Of a DNA stretch of 64,000 bases, positions 45,001 to 60,000 are shown piece after piece. The notes beneath the pieces are model-generated. The model was not told the DNA's origin, did no database searches, and worked only from the letters and a program-made list of their open reading frames with translations. Positions within the stretch are counted from its first letter, which is position 1, and the number at the start of each line of letters is the position of its first letter. Source of the stretch: Loxodes magnus (lineage: Eukaryota > Ciliophora > Karyorelictea > Loxodida > Loxodidae); the NCBI GenBank assembly GCA_946699065.1, contig CAMPDV010000006.1:1976811-2040810 (forward strand), written 5' to 3'. Made by a program: the position numbers and the translations under genes.

Positions 45001-48000
45001 GAACGTCAAGACAGGTACCTGTAAGACCATGAGTGGTCACACACATTATGTATATGCTGTGGCTATATCCAGTGATTCAGAGTTCATCGTATCGGGAAGT
45101 GCAGATTATACGGTGAGACTATGGGACGTCAAGACAGGTACCTGTAAGACCATGAGGTGTCACACAGGTTATGTATATGCTGTGGCTATATCCAGTGATT
45201 CAGAGTTCATCGTATCGGGAAGTGCAGATTATACGGTGAGACTATGGAACGTCAAGACAGGTACCTGTAAGACCATGAGTGGCCACACACATTATGTATA
45301 TGCTGTGGCTATATCCAGTGATTCAGAGTTCATCGTATCGGGAAGTGCAGATTATACGGTGAGACTATGGGACGTCAAGACAGGTACCTGTAAGACCATG
45401 AGGTGTCACACAGGTTATGTATATGATGTGGCTATATCCAGTGATTCAGAGTTCATCGTATCGGGAAGTAATGATTATACGGTGAGACTATGGGACGTCA
45501 AGACAGGTACCTGTAAGACCATGAGGTGTCACACACATTATGTATATGCTGTGGCTATATCCAGTGATTCAGAGTTCATCGTATCGGGAAGTGCAGATTA
45601 TACGGTGAGACTATGGGACGTCAAGACAGGTACCTGTAAGACCATGAGGTGTCACACAGGTTATGTATATGATGTGGCTATATCCAGTGATTCAGAGTTC
45701 ATCGTATCGGGAAGTGCAGATTATACGGTGAGACTATGGAACGTCAAGACAGGTACCTGTAAGACCATGAGTGGTCACACACATTATGTATATGCTGTGG
45801 CTATATCCAGTGATTCAGAGTTCATCGTATCGGGAAGTGCAGATTATACGGTGAGACTATGGAACGTCAAGACAGGTACCTGTAAGACCATGAGGTGTCA
45901 CACAGGTTATGTATATGCTGTGGCTATATCCAGTGATTCAGAGTTCATCGTATCGGGAAGTGCAGATTATACGGTGAGACTATGGGACGTCAAGACAGGT
46001 ACCTGTAAGACCATGAGTGGTCACACACATTATGTATATGCTGTGGCTATATCCAGTGATTCAGAGTTCATCGTATCGGGAAGTGCAGATTATACGGTGA
46101 GACTATGGGACGTCAAGACAGGTACCTGTAAGACCATGAGGTGTCACACAGGTTATGTATATGATGTGGCTATATCCAGTGATTCAGAGTTCATCGTATC
46201 GGGAAGTAATGATTATACGGTGAGACTATGGGACGTCAAGACAGGTACCTGTAAGACCATGAGTGGTCACACACATTATGTATATGCTGTGGCTATATCC
46301 AGTGATTCAGAGTTCATCGTATCGGGAAGTGCAGATTATACGGTGAGACTATGGAACGTCAAGACAGGTACCTGTAAGACCATGAGGTGTCACACAGGTT
46401 GTGTATATGCTATGGCTATATCCAGTGATTCAGAGTTCATCGTATCGGGAAGTGCAGATTATACGGTGAGACTATGGGACGTCAAGACAGGTACCTGTAA
46501 GACCATGAGGTGTCACACAGGTTATGTATATGCTGTGGCTATATCCAGTGATTCAGAGTTCATCGTATCGGGAAGTGCAGATTATACGGTGAGACTATGG
46601 AACGTCAAGACAGGTACCTGTAAGACCATGAGTGGTCACACACATTATGTATATGCTGTGGCTATATCCAGTGATTCAGAGTTCATCGTATCGGGAAGTG
46701 CAGATTATACGGTGAGACTATGGGACGTCAAGACAGGTACCTGTAAGACCATGAGTGGTCACACTAGTTATGTATGATCTGTGGCTATATCCAGTGATTC
46801 AGAGTTCATCGTATCGGGAAGTGCAGATTATACGGTGAGACTATGGGACGTCAAGACAGGTACCTGTAAGACCATGAGGTGTCACACTAGTTATGTATGA
46901 TCTGTGGCTATATCCAGTGATTCAGAGTTCATCGTATCGGGAAGTGCAGATTATACGGTGAGACTATGGGACGTCAAGACAGGTACCTGTAAGACCATGA
47001 GTGGTCACACACATTATGTATATGCTGTGGCTATATCCAGTGATTCAGAGTTCATCGTATCGGGAAGTAATGATTATACGGTGAGACTATGGGACGTCAA
47101 GACAGGTACCTGTAAGACCATGAGTGGTCACACACATTATGTATATGCTGTGGCTATATCCAGTGATTCAGAGTTCATCGTATCGGGAAGTGCAGATTAT
47201 ACGGTGAGACTATGGGACGTCAAGACAGGTACCTGTAAGACCATGAGGTGTCACACAGGTTATGTATATGATGTGGCTATATCCAGTGATTCAGAGTTCA
47301 TCGTATCGGGAAGTAATGATTATACGGTGAGACTATGGGACGTCAAGACAGGTACCTGTAAGACCATGAGTGGTCACACTAGTTATGTATCTGCTGTGGC
47401 TATATCCAGTGATTCAGAGTTCATCGTATCGGGAAGTGCAGATTATACGGTGAGACTATGGGACGTCAAGACAGGTACCTGTAAGACCATGAGGTGTCAC
47501 ACAGGTTATGTATATGATGTGGCTATATCCAGTGATTCAGAGTTCATCGTATCGGGAAGTAATGATTATACGGTGAGACTATGGGATGTCAAGACAGGTA
47601 CCTGTAAGACCATGAGTGGTCACACTAGTTATGTATCTGCTGTGGCTATATCCAGTGATTCAGAGTTCATCGTATCGGGAAGTGCAGATTATACGGTGAG
47701 ACTATGGAACGTCAAGACAGGTACCTGTAAGACCATGAGTGGTCACACTAGTTATGTATGATCTGTGGCTATATCCAGTGATTCAGAGTTCATCGTATCG
47801 GGAAGTGCAGATTATACGGTGAGACTATGGGACGTCAAGACAGGTACCTGTAAGACCATGAGTGGTCACACACATTATGTATATGCTGTGGCTATATCCA
47901 GTGATTCAGAGTTCATCGTATCGGGAAGTGCAGATTAGACGGTGAGACTATGGGACGTCAAGACAGGTACCTGTAAGACCATGAGCGGTCACACACATTA

Positions 48001-51000
48001 TGTATATGCTGTGGCTATATCCAGTGATTCAGAGTTCATCGTATCGGGAAGTGCAGATTATACGGTGAGACTATGGGACGTCAAGACAGGTACCTGTAAG
48101 ACCATGAGTGGTCACACTAGTTATGTATATGCTGTGGCTATATCCAGTGATTCAGAGTTCATCGTATCGGGAAGTGCAGATTAGACGGTGAGACTATGGA
48201 ACGTCAAGACAGGTACCTGTAAGACCATGAGTGGCCACACACATTATGTATATGCTGTGGCTATATCCAGTGATTCAGAGTTCATCGTATCGGGAAGTGC
48301 AGATTATACGGTGAGACTATGGGACGTCAAGACAGGTACCTGTAAGACCATGAGGTGTCACACAGGTTATGTATATGATGTGGCTATATCCAGTGATTCA
48401 GAGTTCATCGTATCGGGAAGTAATGATTATACGGTGAGACTATGGGACGTCAAGACAGGTACCTGTAAGACCATGAGGTGTCACACACATTATGTATATG
48501 CTGTGGCTATATCCAGTGATTCAGAGTTCATCGTATCGGGAAGTGCAGATTATACGGTGAGACTATGGGACGTCAAGACAGGTACCTGTAAGACCATGAG
48601 GTGTCACACAGGTTATGTATATGATGTGGCTATATCCAGTGATTCAGAGTTCATCGTATCGGGAAGTGCAGATTATACGGTGAGACTATGGAACGTCAAG
48701 ACAGGTACCTGTAAGACCATGAGTGGCCACACTAGTTATGTATCTGCTGTGGCTATATCCAGTGATTCAGAGTTCATCGTATCGGGAAGTCATGATTATA
48801 CGGTGAGACTATGGGACGTCAAGACAGGTACCTGTAAGACCATGAGTGGTCACACACATTATGTATATGCTGTGGCTATATCCAGTGATTCAGAGTTCAT
48901 CGTATCGGGAAGTGCAGATTATACGGTGAGACTATGGGACGTCAAGACAGGTACCTGTAAGACCATGAGGTGTCACACAGGTTATGTATATGCTGTGGCT
49001 ATATCCAGTGATTCAGAGTTCATCGTATCGGGAAGTGCAGATTATACGGTGAGACTATGGAACGTCAAGACAGGTACCTGTAAGACCATGAGTGGCCACA
49101 CACATTATGTATATGCTGTGGCTATATCCAGTGATTCAGAGTTCATCGTATCGGGAAGTGCAGATTATACGGTGAGACTATGGGACGTCAAGACAGGTAC
49201 CTGTAAGACCATGAGGTGTCACACAGGTTATGTATATGATGTGGCTATATCCAGTGATTCAGAGTTCATCGTATCGGGAAGTAATGATTATACGGTGAGA
49301 CTATGGGACGTCAAGACAGGTACCTGTAAGACCATGAGGTGTCACACACATTATGTATATGCTGTGGCTATATCCAGTGATTCAGAGTTCATCGTATCGG
49401 GAAGTGCAGATTATACGGTGAGACTATGGGACGTCAAGACAGGTACCTGTAAGACCATGAGGTGTCACACAGGTTATGTATATGATGTGGCTATATCCAG
49501 TGATTCAGAGTTCATCGTATCGGGAAGTGCAGATTAGACGGTGAGACTATGGAACGTCAAGACAGGTACCTGTAAGACCATGAGTGGCCACACACATTAT
49601 GTATATGCTGTGGCTATATCCAGTGATTCAGAGTTCATCGTATCGGGAAGTGCAGATTATACGGTGAGACTATGGGACGTCAAGACAGGTACCTGTAAGA
49701 CCATGAGGTGTCACACAGGTTATGTATATGATGTGGCTATATCCAGTGATTCAGAGTTCATCGTATCGGGAAGTAATGATTATACGGTGAGACTATGGGA
49801 CGTCAAGACAGGTACCTGTAAGACCATGAGGTGTCACACACATTATGTATATGCTGTGGCTATATCCAGTGATTCAGAGTTCATCGTATCGGGAAGTGCA
49901 GATTATACGGTGAGACTATGGGACGTCAAGACAGGTACCTGTAAGACCATGAGGTGTCACACAGGTTATGTATATGATGTGGCTATATCCAGTGATTCAG
50001 AGTTCATCGTATCGGGAAGTGCAGATTATACGGTGAGACTATGGAACGTCAAGACAGGTACCTGTAAGACCATGAGTGGCCACACTAGTTATGTATCTGC
50101 TGTGGCTATATCCAGTGATTCAGAGTTCATCGTATCGGGAAGTCATGATTATACGGTGAGACTATGGGACGTCAAGACAGGTACCTGTAAGACCATGAGT
50201 GGTCACACACATTATGTATATGCTGTGGCTATATCCAGTGATTCAGAGTTCATCGTATCGGGAAGTGCAGATTATACGGTGAGACTATGGGACGTCAAGA
50301 CAGGTACCTGTAAGACCATGAGGTGTCACACAGGTTATGTATATGCTGTGGCTATATCCAGTGATTCAGAGTTCATCGTATCGGGAAGTGCAGATTATAC
50401 GGTGAGACTATGGAACGTCAAGACAGGTACCTGTAAGACCATGAGTGGCCACACACATTATGTATATGCTGTGGCTATATCCAGTGATTCAGAGTTCATC
50501 GTATCGGGAAGTGCAGATTATACGGTGAGACTATGGGACGTCAAGACAGGTACCTGTAAGACCATGAGGTGTCACACAGGTTATGTATATGATGTGGCTA
50601 TATCCAGTGATTCAGAGTTCATCGTATCGGGAAGTAATGATTATACGGTGAGACTATGGGACGTCAAGACAGGTACCTGTAAGACCATGAGGTGTCACAC
50701 ACATTATGTATATGCTGTGGCTATATCCAGTGATTCAGAGTTCATCGTATCGGGAAGTGCAGATTATACGGTGAGACTATGGGACGTCAAGACAGGTACC
50801 TGTAAGACCATGAGGTGTCACACAGGTTATGTATATGATGTGGCTATATCCAGTGATTCAGAGTTCATCGTATCGGGAAGTGCAGATTATACGGTGAGAC
50901 TATGGAACGTCAAGACAGGTACCTGTAAGACCATGAGTGGTCACACTAGTTATGTATGATCTGTGGCTATATCCAGTGATTCAGAGTTCATCGTATCGGG

Positions 51001-54000
51001 AAGTAATGATTATACGGTGAGACTATGGGATGTCAAGACAGGTACCTGTAAGACCATGAGTGGTCACACTAGTTATGTATCTGCTGTGGCTATATCCAGT
51101 GATTCAGAGTTCATCGTATCGGGAAGTGCAGATTATACGGTGAGACTATGGAACGTCAAGACAGGTACCTGTAAGACCATGAGTGGTCACACTAGTTATG
51201 TATGATCTGTGGCTATATCCAGTGATTCAGAGTTCATCGTATCGGGAAGTGCAGATTATACGGTGAGACTATGGGACGTCAAGACAGGTACCTGTAAGAC
51301 CATGAGTGGTCACACACATTATGTATATGCTGTGGCTATATCCAGTGATTCAGAGTTCATCGTATCGGGAAGTGCAGATTAGACGGTGAGACTATGGGAC
51401 GTCAAGACAGGTACCTGTAAGACCATGAGCGGTCACACACATTATGTATATGCTGTGGCTATATCCAGTGATTCAGAGTTCATCGTATCGGGAAGTAATG
51501 ATTATACGGTGAGACTATGGGACGTCAAGACAGGTACCTGTAAGACCATGAGGTGTCACACAGGTTGTGTATATGCTGTGGCTATATCCAGTGATTCAGA
51601 GTTCATCGTATCGGGAAGTGCAGATTATACGGTGAGACTATGGAACGTCAAGACAGGTACCTGTAAGACCATGAGTGGTCACACACATTATGTATATGCT
51701 GTGGCTATATCCAGTGATTCAGAGTTCATCGTATCGGGAAGTAATGATTAGACGGTGAGACTATGGGACGTCAAGACAGGTACCTGTAAGACCATGAGTG
51801 GTCACACACATTATGTATATGCTGTGGCTATATCCAGTGATTCAGAGTTCATCGTATCGGGAAGTGCAGATTATACGGTGAGACTATGGGACGTCAAGAC
51901 AGGTACCTGTAAGACCATGAGGTGTCACACAGGTTATGTATATGCTGTGGCTATATCCAGTGATTCAGAGTTCATCGTATCGGGAAGTGCAGATTATACG
52001 GTGAGACTATGGAACGTCAAGACAGGTACCTGTAAGACCATGAGTGGCCACACACATTATGTATATGCTGTGGCTATATCCAGTGATTCAGAGTTCATCG
52101 TATCGGGAAGTGCAGATTATACGGTGAGACTATGGGACGTCAAGACAGGTACCTGTAAGACCATGAGGTGTCACACAGGTTATGTATATGATGTGGCTAT
52201 ATCCAGTGATTCAGAGTTCATCGTATCGGGAAGTAATGATTATACGGTGAGACTATGGGACGTCAAGACAGGTACCTGTAAGACCATGAGGTGTCACACA
52301 CATTATGTATATGCTGTGGCTATATCCAGTGATTCAGAGTTCATCGTATCGGGAAGTGCAGATTATACGGTGAGACTATGGGACGTCAAGACAGGTACCT
52401 GTAAGACCATGAGGTGTCACACAGGTTATGTATATGATGTGGCTATATCCAGTGATTCAGAGTTCATCGTATCGGGAAGTGCAGATTATACGGTGAGACT
52501 ATGGAACGTCAAGACAGGTACCTGTAAGACCATGAGTGGTCACACTAGTTATGTATGATCTGTGGCTATATCCAGTGATTCAGAGTTCATCGTATCGGGA
52601 AGTAATGATTATACGGTGAGACTATGGGATGTCAAGACAGGTACCTGTAAGACCATGAGTGGTCACACTAGTTATGTATCTGCTGTGGCTATATCCAGTG
52701 ATTCAGAGTTCATCGTATCGGGAAGTGCAGATTATACGGTGAGACTATGGAACGTCAAGACAGGTACCTGTAAGACCATGAGTGGTCACACTAGTTATGT
52801 ATGATCTGTGGCTATATCCAGTGATTCAGAGTTCATCGTATCGGGAAGTGCAGATTATACGGTGAGACTATGGGACGTCAAGACAGGTACCTGTAAGACC
52901 ATGAGTGGTCACACACATTATGTATATGCTGTGGCTATATCCAGTGATTCAGAGTTCATCGTATCGGGAAGTGCAGATTAGACGGTGAGACTATGGGACG
53001 TCAAGACAGGTACCTGTAAGACCATGAGCGGTCACACACATTATGTATATGCTGTGGCTATATCCAGTGATTCAGAGTTCATCGTATCGGGAAGTAATGA
53101 TTATACGGTGAGACTATGGGACGTCAAGACAGGTACCTGTAAGACCATGAGGTGTCACACAGGTTGTGTATATGCTGTGGCTATATCCAGTGATTCAGAG
53201 TTCATCGTATCGGGAAGTGCAGATTATACGGTGAGACTATGGAACGTCAAGACAGGTACCTGTAAGACCATGAGTGGTCACACACATTATGTATATGCTG
53301 TGGCTATATCCAGTGATTCAGAGTTCATCGTATCGGGAAGTAATGATTAGACGGTGAGACTATGGGACGTCAAGACAGGTACCTGTAAGACCATGAGTGG
53401 TCACACACATTATGTATATGCTGTGGCTATATCCAGTGATTCAGAGTTCATCGTATCGGGAAGTAATGATTATACGGTGAGACTATGGGACGTCAAGACA
53501 GGTACCTGTAAGACCATGAGTGGTCACACAAATTAGGTATGATCTGTGGCTATATCCAGTGATTCAGAGTTCATCGTATCGGGAAGTGCAGATTATACGG
53601 TGAGACTATGGGACGTCAAGACAGGTACCTGTAAGACCATGAGGTGTCACACAGGTTATGTATATGATGTGGCTATATCCAGTGATTCAGAGTTCATCGT
53701 ATCGGGAAGTAATGATTATACGGTGAGACTATGGGACGTCAAGACAGGTACCTGTAAGACCATGAGTGGTCACACTAGTTATGTATATGCTGTGGCTATA
53801 TCCAGTGATTCAGAGTTCATCGTATCGGGAAGTTCAGATACTACGGTGAGACTATGGAACGTCAAGACAGGTACCTGTAAGACCATGAGTGGCCACACTA
53901 GTTATGTATGATCTGTGGCTATATCCAGTGATTCAGAGTTCATCGTATCGGGAAGTGCAGATTATACGGTGAGACTATGGGACGTCAAGACAGGTACCTG

Positions 54001-57000
54001 TAAGACCATGAGGTGTCACACAGGTTATGTATATGCTGTGGCTATATCCAGTGATTCAGAGTTCATCGTATCGGGAAGTGCAGATTATACGGTGAGACTA
54101 TGGAACGTCAAGACAGGTACCTGTAAGACCATGAGTGGTCACACAGGTTATGTATATGCTGTGGCTATATCCAGTGATTCAGAGTTCATCGTATCGGGAA
54201 GTGCAGATTAGACGGTGAGACTATGGGACGTCAAGACAGGTACCTGTAAGACCATGAGGTGTCACACACATTATGTATATGCTGTGGCTATATCCAGTGA
54301 TTCAGAGTTCATCGTATCGGGAAGTGCAGATTATACGGTGAGACTTTGGGACGTCAAGACAGGTACCTGTAAGACCATGAGTGGTCACACACATTATGTA
54401 TATGCTGTGGCTATATCCAGTGATTCAGAGTTCATCGTATCGGGAAGTGCAGATACTACGGTGAGACTATGGAACGTCAAGACAGGTACCTGTAAGACCA
54501 TGAGGTGTCACACACATTATGTATATGCTGTGGCTATATCCAGTGATTCAGAGTTCATCGTATCGGGAAGTGCAGATTAGACGGTGAGACTATGGGACGT
54601 CAAGACAGGTACCTGTAAGACCATGAGTGGTCACACACATTATGTATATGCTGTGGCTATATCCAGTGATTCAGAGTTCATCGTATCGGGAAGTAATGAT
54701 TAGACGGTGAGACTATGGGACGTCAAGACAGGTACCTGTAAGACCATGAGTGGCCACACTAGTTATGTATGATCTGTGGCTATATCCAGTGATTCAGAGT
54801 TCATCGTATCGGGAAGTGCAGATTATACGGTGAGACTATGGGACGTCAAGACAGGTACCTGTAAGACCATGAGTGGTCACACACATTATGTATATGCTGT
54901 GGCTATATCCAGTGATTCAGAGTTCATCGTATCGGGAAGTAATGATTATACGGTGAGACTATGGGACGTCAAGACAGGTACCTGTAAGACCATGAGTGGT
55001 CACACACATTATGTATATGCTGTGGCTATATCCAGTGATTCAGAGTTCATCGTATCGGGAAGTGCAGATTATACGGTGAGACTATGGGACGTCAAGACAG
55101 GTACCTGTAAGACCATGAGGTGTCACACAGGTTATGTATATGATGTGGCTATATCCAGTGATTCAGAGTTCATCGTATCGGGAAGTAATGATTATACGGT
55201 GAGACTATGGGACGTCAAGACAGGTACCTGTAAGACCATGAGTGGTCACACTAGTTATGTATATGCTGTGGCTATATCCAGTGATTCAGAGTTCATCGTA
55301 TCGGGAAGTTCAGATACTACGGTGAGACTATGGAACGTCAAGACAGGTACCTGTAAGACCATGAGTGGCCACACTAGTTATGTATGATCTGTGGCTATAT
55401 CCAGTGATTCAGAGTTCATCGTATCGGGAAGTGCAGATTATACGGTGAGACTATGGGACGTCAAGACAGGTACCTGTAAGACCATGAGTGGTCACACACA
55501 TTATGTATATGCTGTGGCTATATCCAGTGATTCAGAGTTCATCGTATCGGGAAGTAATGATTATACGGTGAGACTATGGAACGTCAAGACAGGTACCTGT
55601 AAGACCATGAGTGGTCACACACATTATGTATATGCTGTGGCTATATCCAGTGATTCAGAGTTCATCGTATCGGGAAGTAATGATTATACGGTGAGACTAT
55701 GGGACGTCAAGACAGGTACCTGTAAGACCATGAGTGGTCACACACATTATGTATATGCTGTGGCTATATCCAGTGATTCAGAGTTCATCGTATCGGGAAG
55801 TAATGATTATACGGTGAGACTATGGGACGTCAAGACAGGTACCTGTAAGACCATGAGTGGTCACACACATTATGTATATGCTGTGGCTATATCCAGTGAT
55901 TCAGAGTTCATCGTATCGGGAAGTGCAGATTAGACGGTGAGACTATGGGACGTCAAGACAGGTACCTGTAAGACCATGAGTGGCCACACTAGTTATGTAT
56001 ATGCTGTGGCTATATCCAGTGATTCAGAGTTCATCGTATCGGGAAGTGCAGATTATACGGTGAGACTATGGAACGTCAAGACAGGTACCTGTAAGACCAT
56101 GAGTGGCCACACTAGTTATGTATGATCTGTGGCTATATCCAGTGATTCAGAGTTCATCGTATCGGGAAGTGCAGATTATACGGTGAGACTATGGGACGTC
56201 AAGACAGGTACCTGTAAGACCATGAGTGGTCACACACATTATGTATATGCTGTGGCTATATCCAGTGATTCAGAGTTCATCGTATCGGGAAGTAATGATT
56301 ATACGGTGAGACTATGGGACGTCAAGACAGGTACCTGTAAGACCATGAGTGGCCACACTAGTTATGTATATGCTGTGGCTATATCCAGTGATTCAGAGTT
56401 CATCGTATCGGGAAGTAATGATTATACGGTGAGACTATGGGACGTCAAGACAGGTACCTGTAAGACCATGAGTGGCCACACTAGTTATGTATATGCTGTG
56501 GCTATATCCAGTGATTCAGAGTTCATCGTATCGGGAAGTGCAGATTATACGGTGAGACTATGGGACGTCAAGACAGGTACCTGTAAGACCATGAGTGGTC
56601 ACACACATTATGTATATGCTGTGGCTATATCCAGTGATTCAGAGTTCATCGTATCGGGAAGTGCAGATTATACGGTGAGACTATGGGACGTCAAGACAGG
56701 TACCTGTAAGACCATGAGTGGTCACACACATTATGTATATGCTGTGGCTATATCCAGTGATTCAGAGTTCATCGTATCGGGAAGTGCAGATTATAAGGTG
56801 AGACTATGGGACGTCAAGACAGGTACCTGTAAGACCATGAGTGGTCACACACATTATGTATATGCTGTGGCTATATCCAGTGATTCAGAGTTCATCGTAT
56901 CGGGAAGTGCAGATTATACGGTGAGACTATGGGACGTCAAGACAGGTACCTGTAAGACCATGAGTGGTCACACTAGTTATGTATCTGCTGTGGCTATATC

Positions 57001-60000
57001 CAGTGATTCAGAGTTCATCGTATCGGGAAGTGCAGATTATACGGTGAGACTATGGAACGTCAAGACAGGTACCTGTAAGACCATGAGTGGCCACACTAGT
57101 TATGTATGATCTGTGGCTATATCCAGTGATTCAGAGTTCATCGTATCGGGAAGTTCAGATTATACGGTGAGACTATGGAACGTCAAGACAGGTACCTGTA
57201 AGACCATGAGTGGCCACACTAGTTATGTATGATCTGTGGCTATATCCAGTGATTCAGAGTTCATCGTATCGGGAAGTGCAGATTATACGGTGAGACTATG
57301 GGACGTCAAGACAGGTACCTGTAAGACCATGAGGTGTCACACAGGTTATGTATATGATGTGGCTATATCCAGTGATTCAGAGTTCATCGTATCGGGAAGT
57401 AATGATTATACGGTGAGACTATGGGACGTCAAGACAGGTACCTGTAAGACCATGAGTGGTCACACTAGTTATGTATATGCTGTGGCTATATCCAGTGATT
57501 CAGAGTTCATCGTATCGGGAAGTGCAGATTAGACGGTGAGACTATGGGACGTCAAGACAGGTACCTGTAAGACCATGAGTGGCCACACTAGTTATGTATG
57601 ATCTGTGGCTATATCCAGTGATTCAGAGTTCATCGTATCGGGAAGTGCAGATTATACGGTGAGACTATGGAACGTCAAGACAGGTACCTGTAAGACCATG
57701 AGTGGCCACACTAGTTATGTATGATCTGTGGCTATATCCAGTGATTCAGAGTTCATCGTATCGGGAAGTAATGATTATACGGTGAGACTATGGGACGTCA
57801 AGACAGGTACCTGTAAGACCATGAGTGGCCACACTAGTTATGTATATGCTGTGGCTATATCCAGTGATTCAGAGTTCATCGTATCGGGAAGTGCAGATTA
57901 TACGGTGAGACTATGGGACGTCAAGACAGGTACCTGTAAGACCATGAGTGGTCACACTAGTTATGTATGATCTGTGGCTATATCCAGTGATTCAGAGTTC
58001 ATCGTATCGGGAAGTAATGATTATACGGTGAGACTATGGAACGTCAAGACAGGTACCTGTAAGACCATGAGTGGTCACACAGGTTATGTATCTGCTGTGG
58101 CTATATCCAGTGATTCAGAGTTCATCGTATCGGGAAGTAATGATTAGACGGTGAGACTATGGGACGTCAAGACAGGTACCTGTAAGACCATGAGTGGTCA
58201 CACACATTATGTATATGCTGTGGCTATATCCAGTGATTCAGAGTTCATCGTATCGGGAAGTAATGATTATACGGTGAGACTATGGGACGTCAAGACAGGT
58301 ACCTGTAAGACCATGAGTGGTCACACACATTATGTATATGCTGTGGCTATATCCAGTGATTCAGAGTTCATCGTATCGGGAAGTGCAGATTAGACGGTGA
58401 GACTATGGGACGTCAAGACAGGTACCTGTAAGACCATGAGTGGCCACACTAGTTATGTATATGCTGTGGCTATATCCAGTGATTCAGAGTTCATCGTATC
58501 GGGAAGTGCAGATTATACGGTGAGACTATGGAACGTCAAGACAGGTACCTGTAAGACCATGAGTGGCCACACTAGTTATGTATGATCTGTGGCTATATCC
58601 AGTGATTCAGAGTTCATCGTATCGGGAAGTGCAGATTATACGGTGAGACTATGGGACGTCAAGACAGGTACCTGTAAGACCATGAGTGGTCACACACATT
58701 ATGTATATGCTGTGGCTATATCCAGTGATTCAGAGTTCATCGTATCGGGAAGTAATGATTATACGGTGAGACTATGGGACGTCAAGACAGGTACCTGTAA
58801 GACCATGAGTGGCCACACTAGTTATGTATATGCTGTGGCTATATCCAGTGATTCAGAGTTCATCGTATCGGGAAGTGCAGATTATACGGTGAGACTATGG
58901 AACGTCAAGACAGGTACCTGTAAGACCATGAGTGGCCACACTAGTTATGTATGATCTGTGGCTATATCCAGTGATTCAGAGTTCATCGTATCGGGAAGTG
59001 CAGATTATACGGTGAGACTATGGGACGTCAAGACAGGTACCTGTAAGACCATGAGTGGTCACACACATTATGTATATGCTGTGGCTATATCCAGTGATTC
59101 AGAGTTCATCGTATCGGGAAGTGCAGATTAGACGGTGAGACTATGGAACGTCAAGACAGGTACCTGTAAGACCATGAGGTGTCACACAGGTTATGTATAT
59201 GCTTTGGCTATATCCAGTGATTCAGAGTTCATCGTATCGGGAAGTGCAGATACTACGGTGAGACTATGGAACGTCAAGACAGGTACCTGTAAGACCATGA
59301 GTGGTCACACACATTATGTATATGCTGTGGCTATATCCAGTGATTCAGAGTTCATCGTATCGGGAAGTGCAGATTATACGGTGAGACTATGGGACGTCAA
59401 GACAGGTACCTGTAAGACCATGAGTGGTCACACACATTATGTATATGCTGTGGCTATATCCAGTGATTCAGAGTTCATCGTATCGGGAAGTGCAGATTAT
59501 ACGGTGAGACTATGGGACGTCAAGACAGGTACCTGTAAGACCATGAGGTGTCACACAGGTTATGTATATGATGTGGCTATATCCAGTGATTCAGAGTTCA
59601 TCGTATCGGGAAGTAATGATTATACGGTGAGACTATGGGACGTCAAGACAGGTACCTGTAAGACCATGAGTGGTCACACTAGTTATGTATCTGCTGTGGC
59701 TATATCCAGTGATTCAGAGTTCATCGTATCGGGAAGTGCAGATTATACGGTGAGACTATGGAACGTCAAGACAGGTACCTGTAAGACCATGAGTGGCCAC
59801 ACTAGTTATGTATGATCTGTGGCTATATCCAGTGATTCAGAGTTCATCGTATCGGGAAGTAATGATTATACGGTGAGACTATGGAACGTCAAGACAGGTA
59901 CCTGTAAGACCATGAGTGGCCACACTAGTTATGTATGATCTGTGGCTATATCCAGTGATTCAGAGTTCATCGTATCGGGAAGTGCAGATTATACGGTGAG

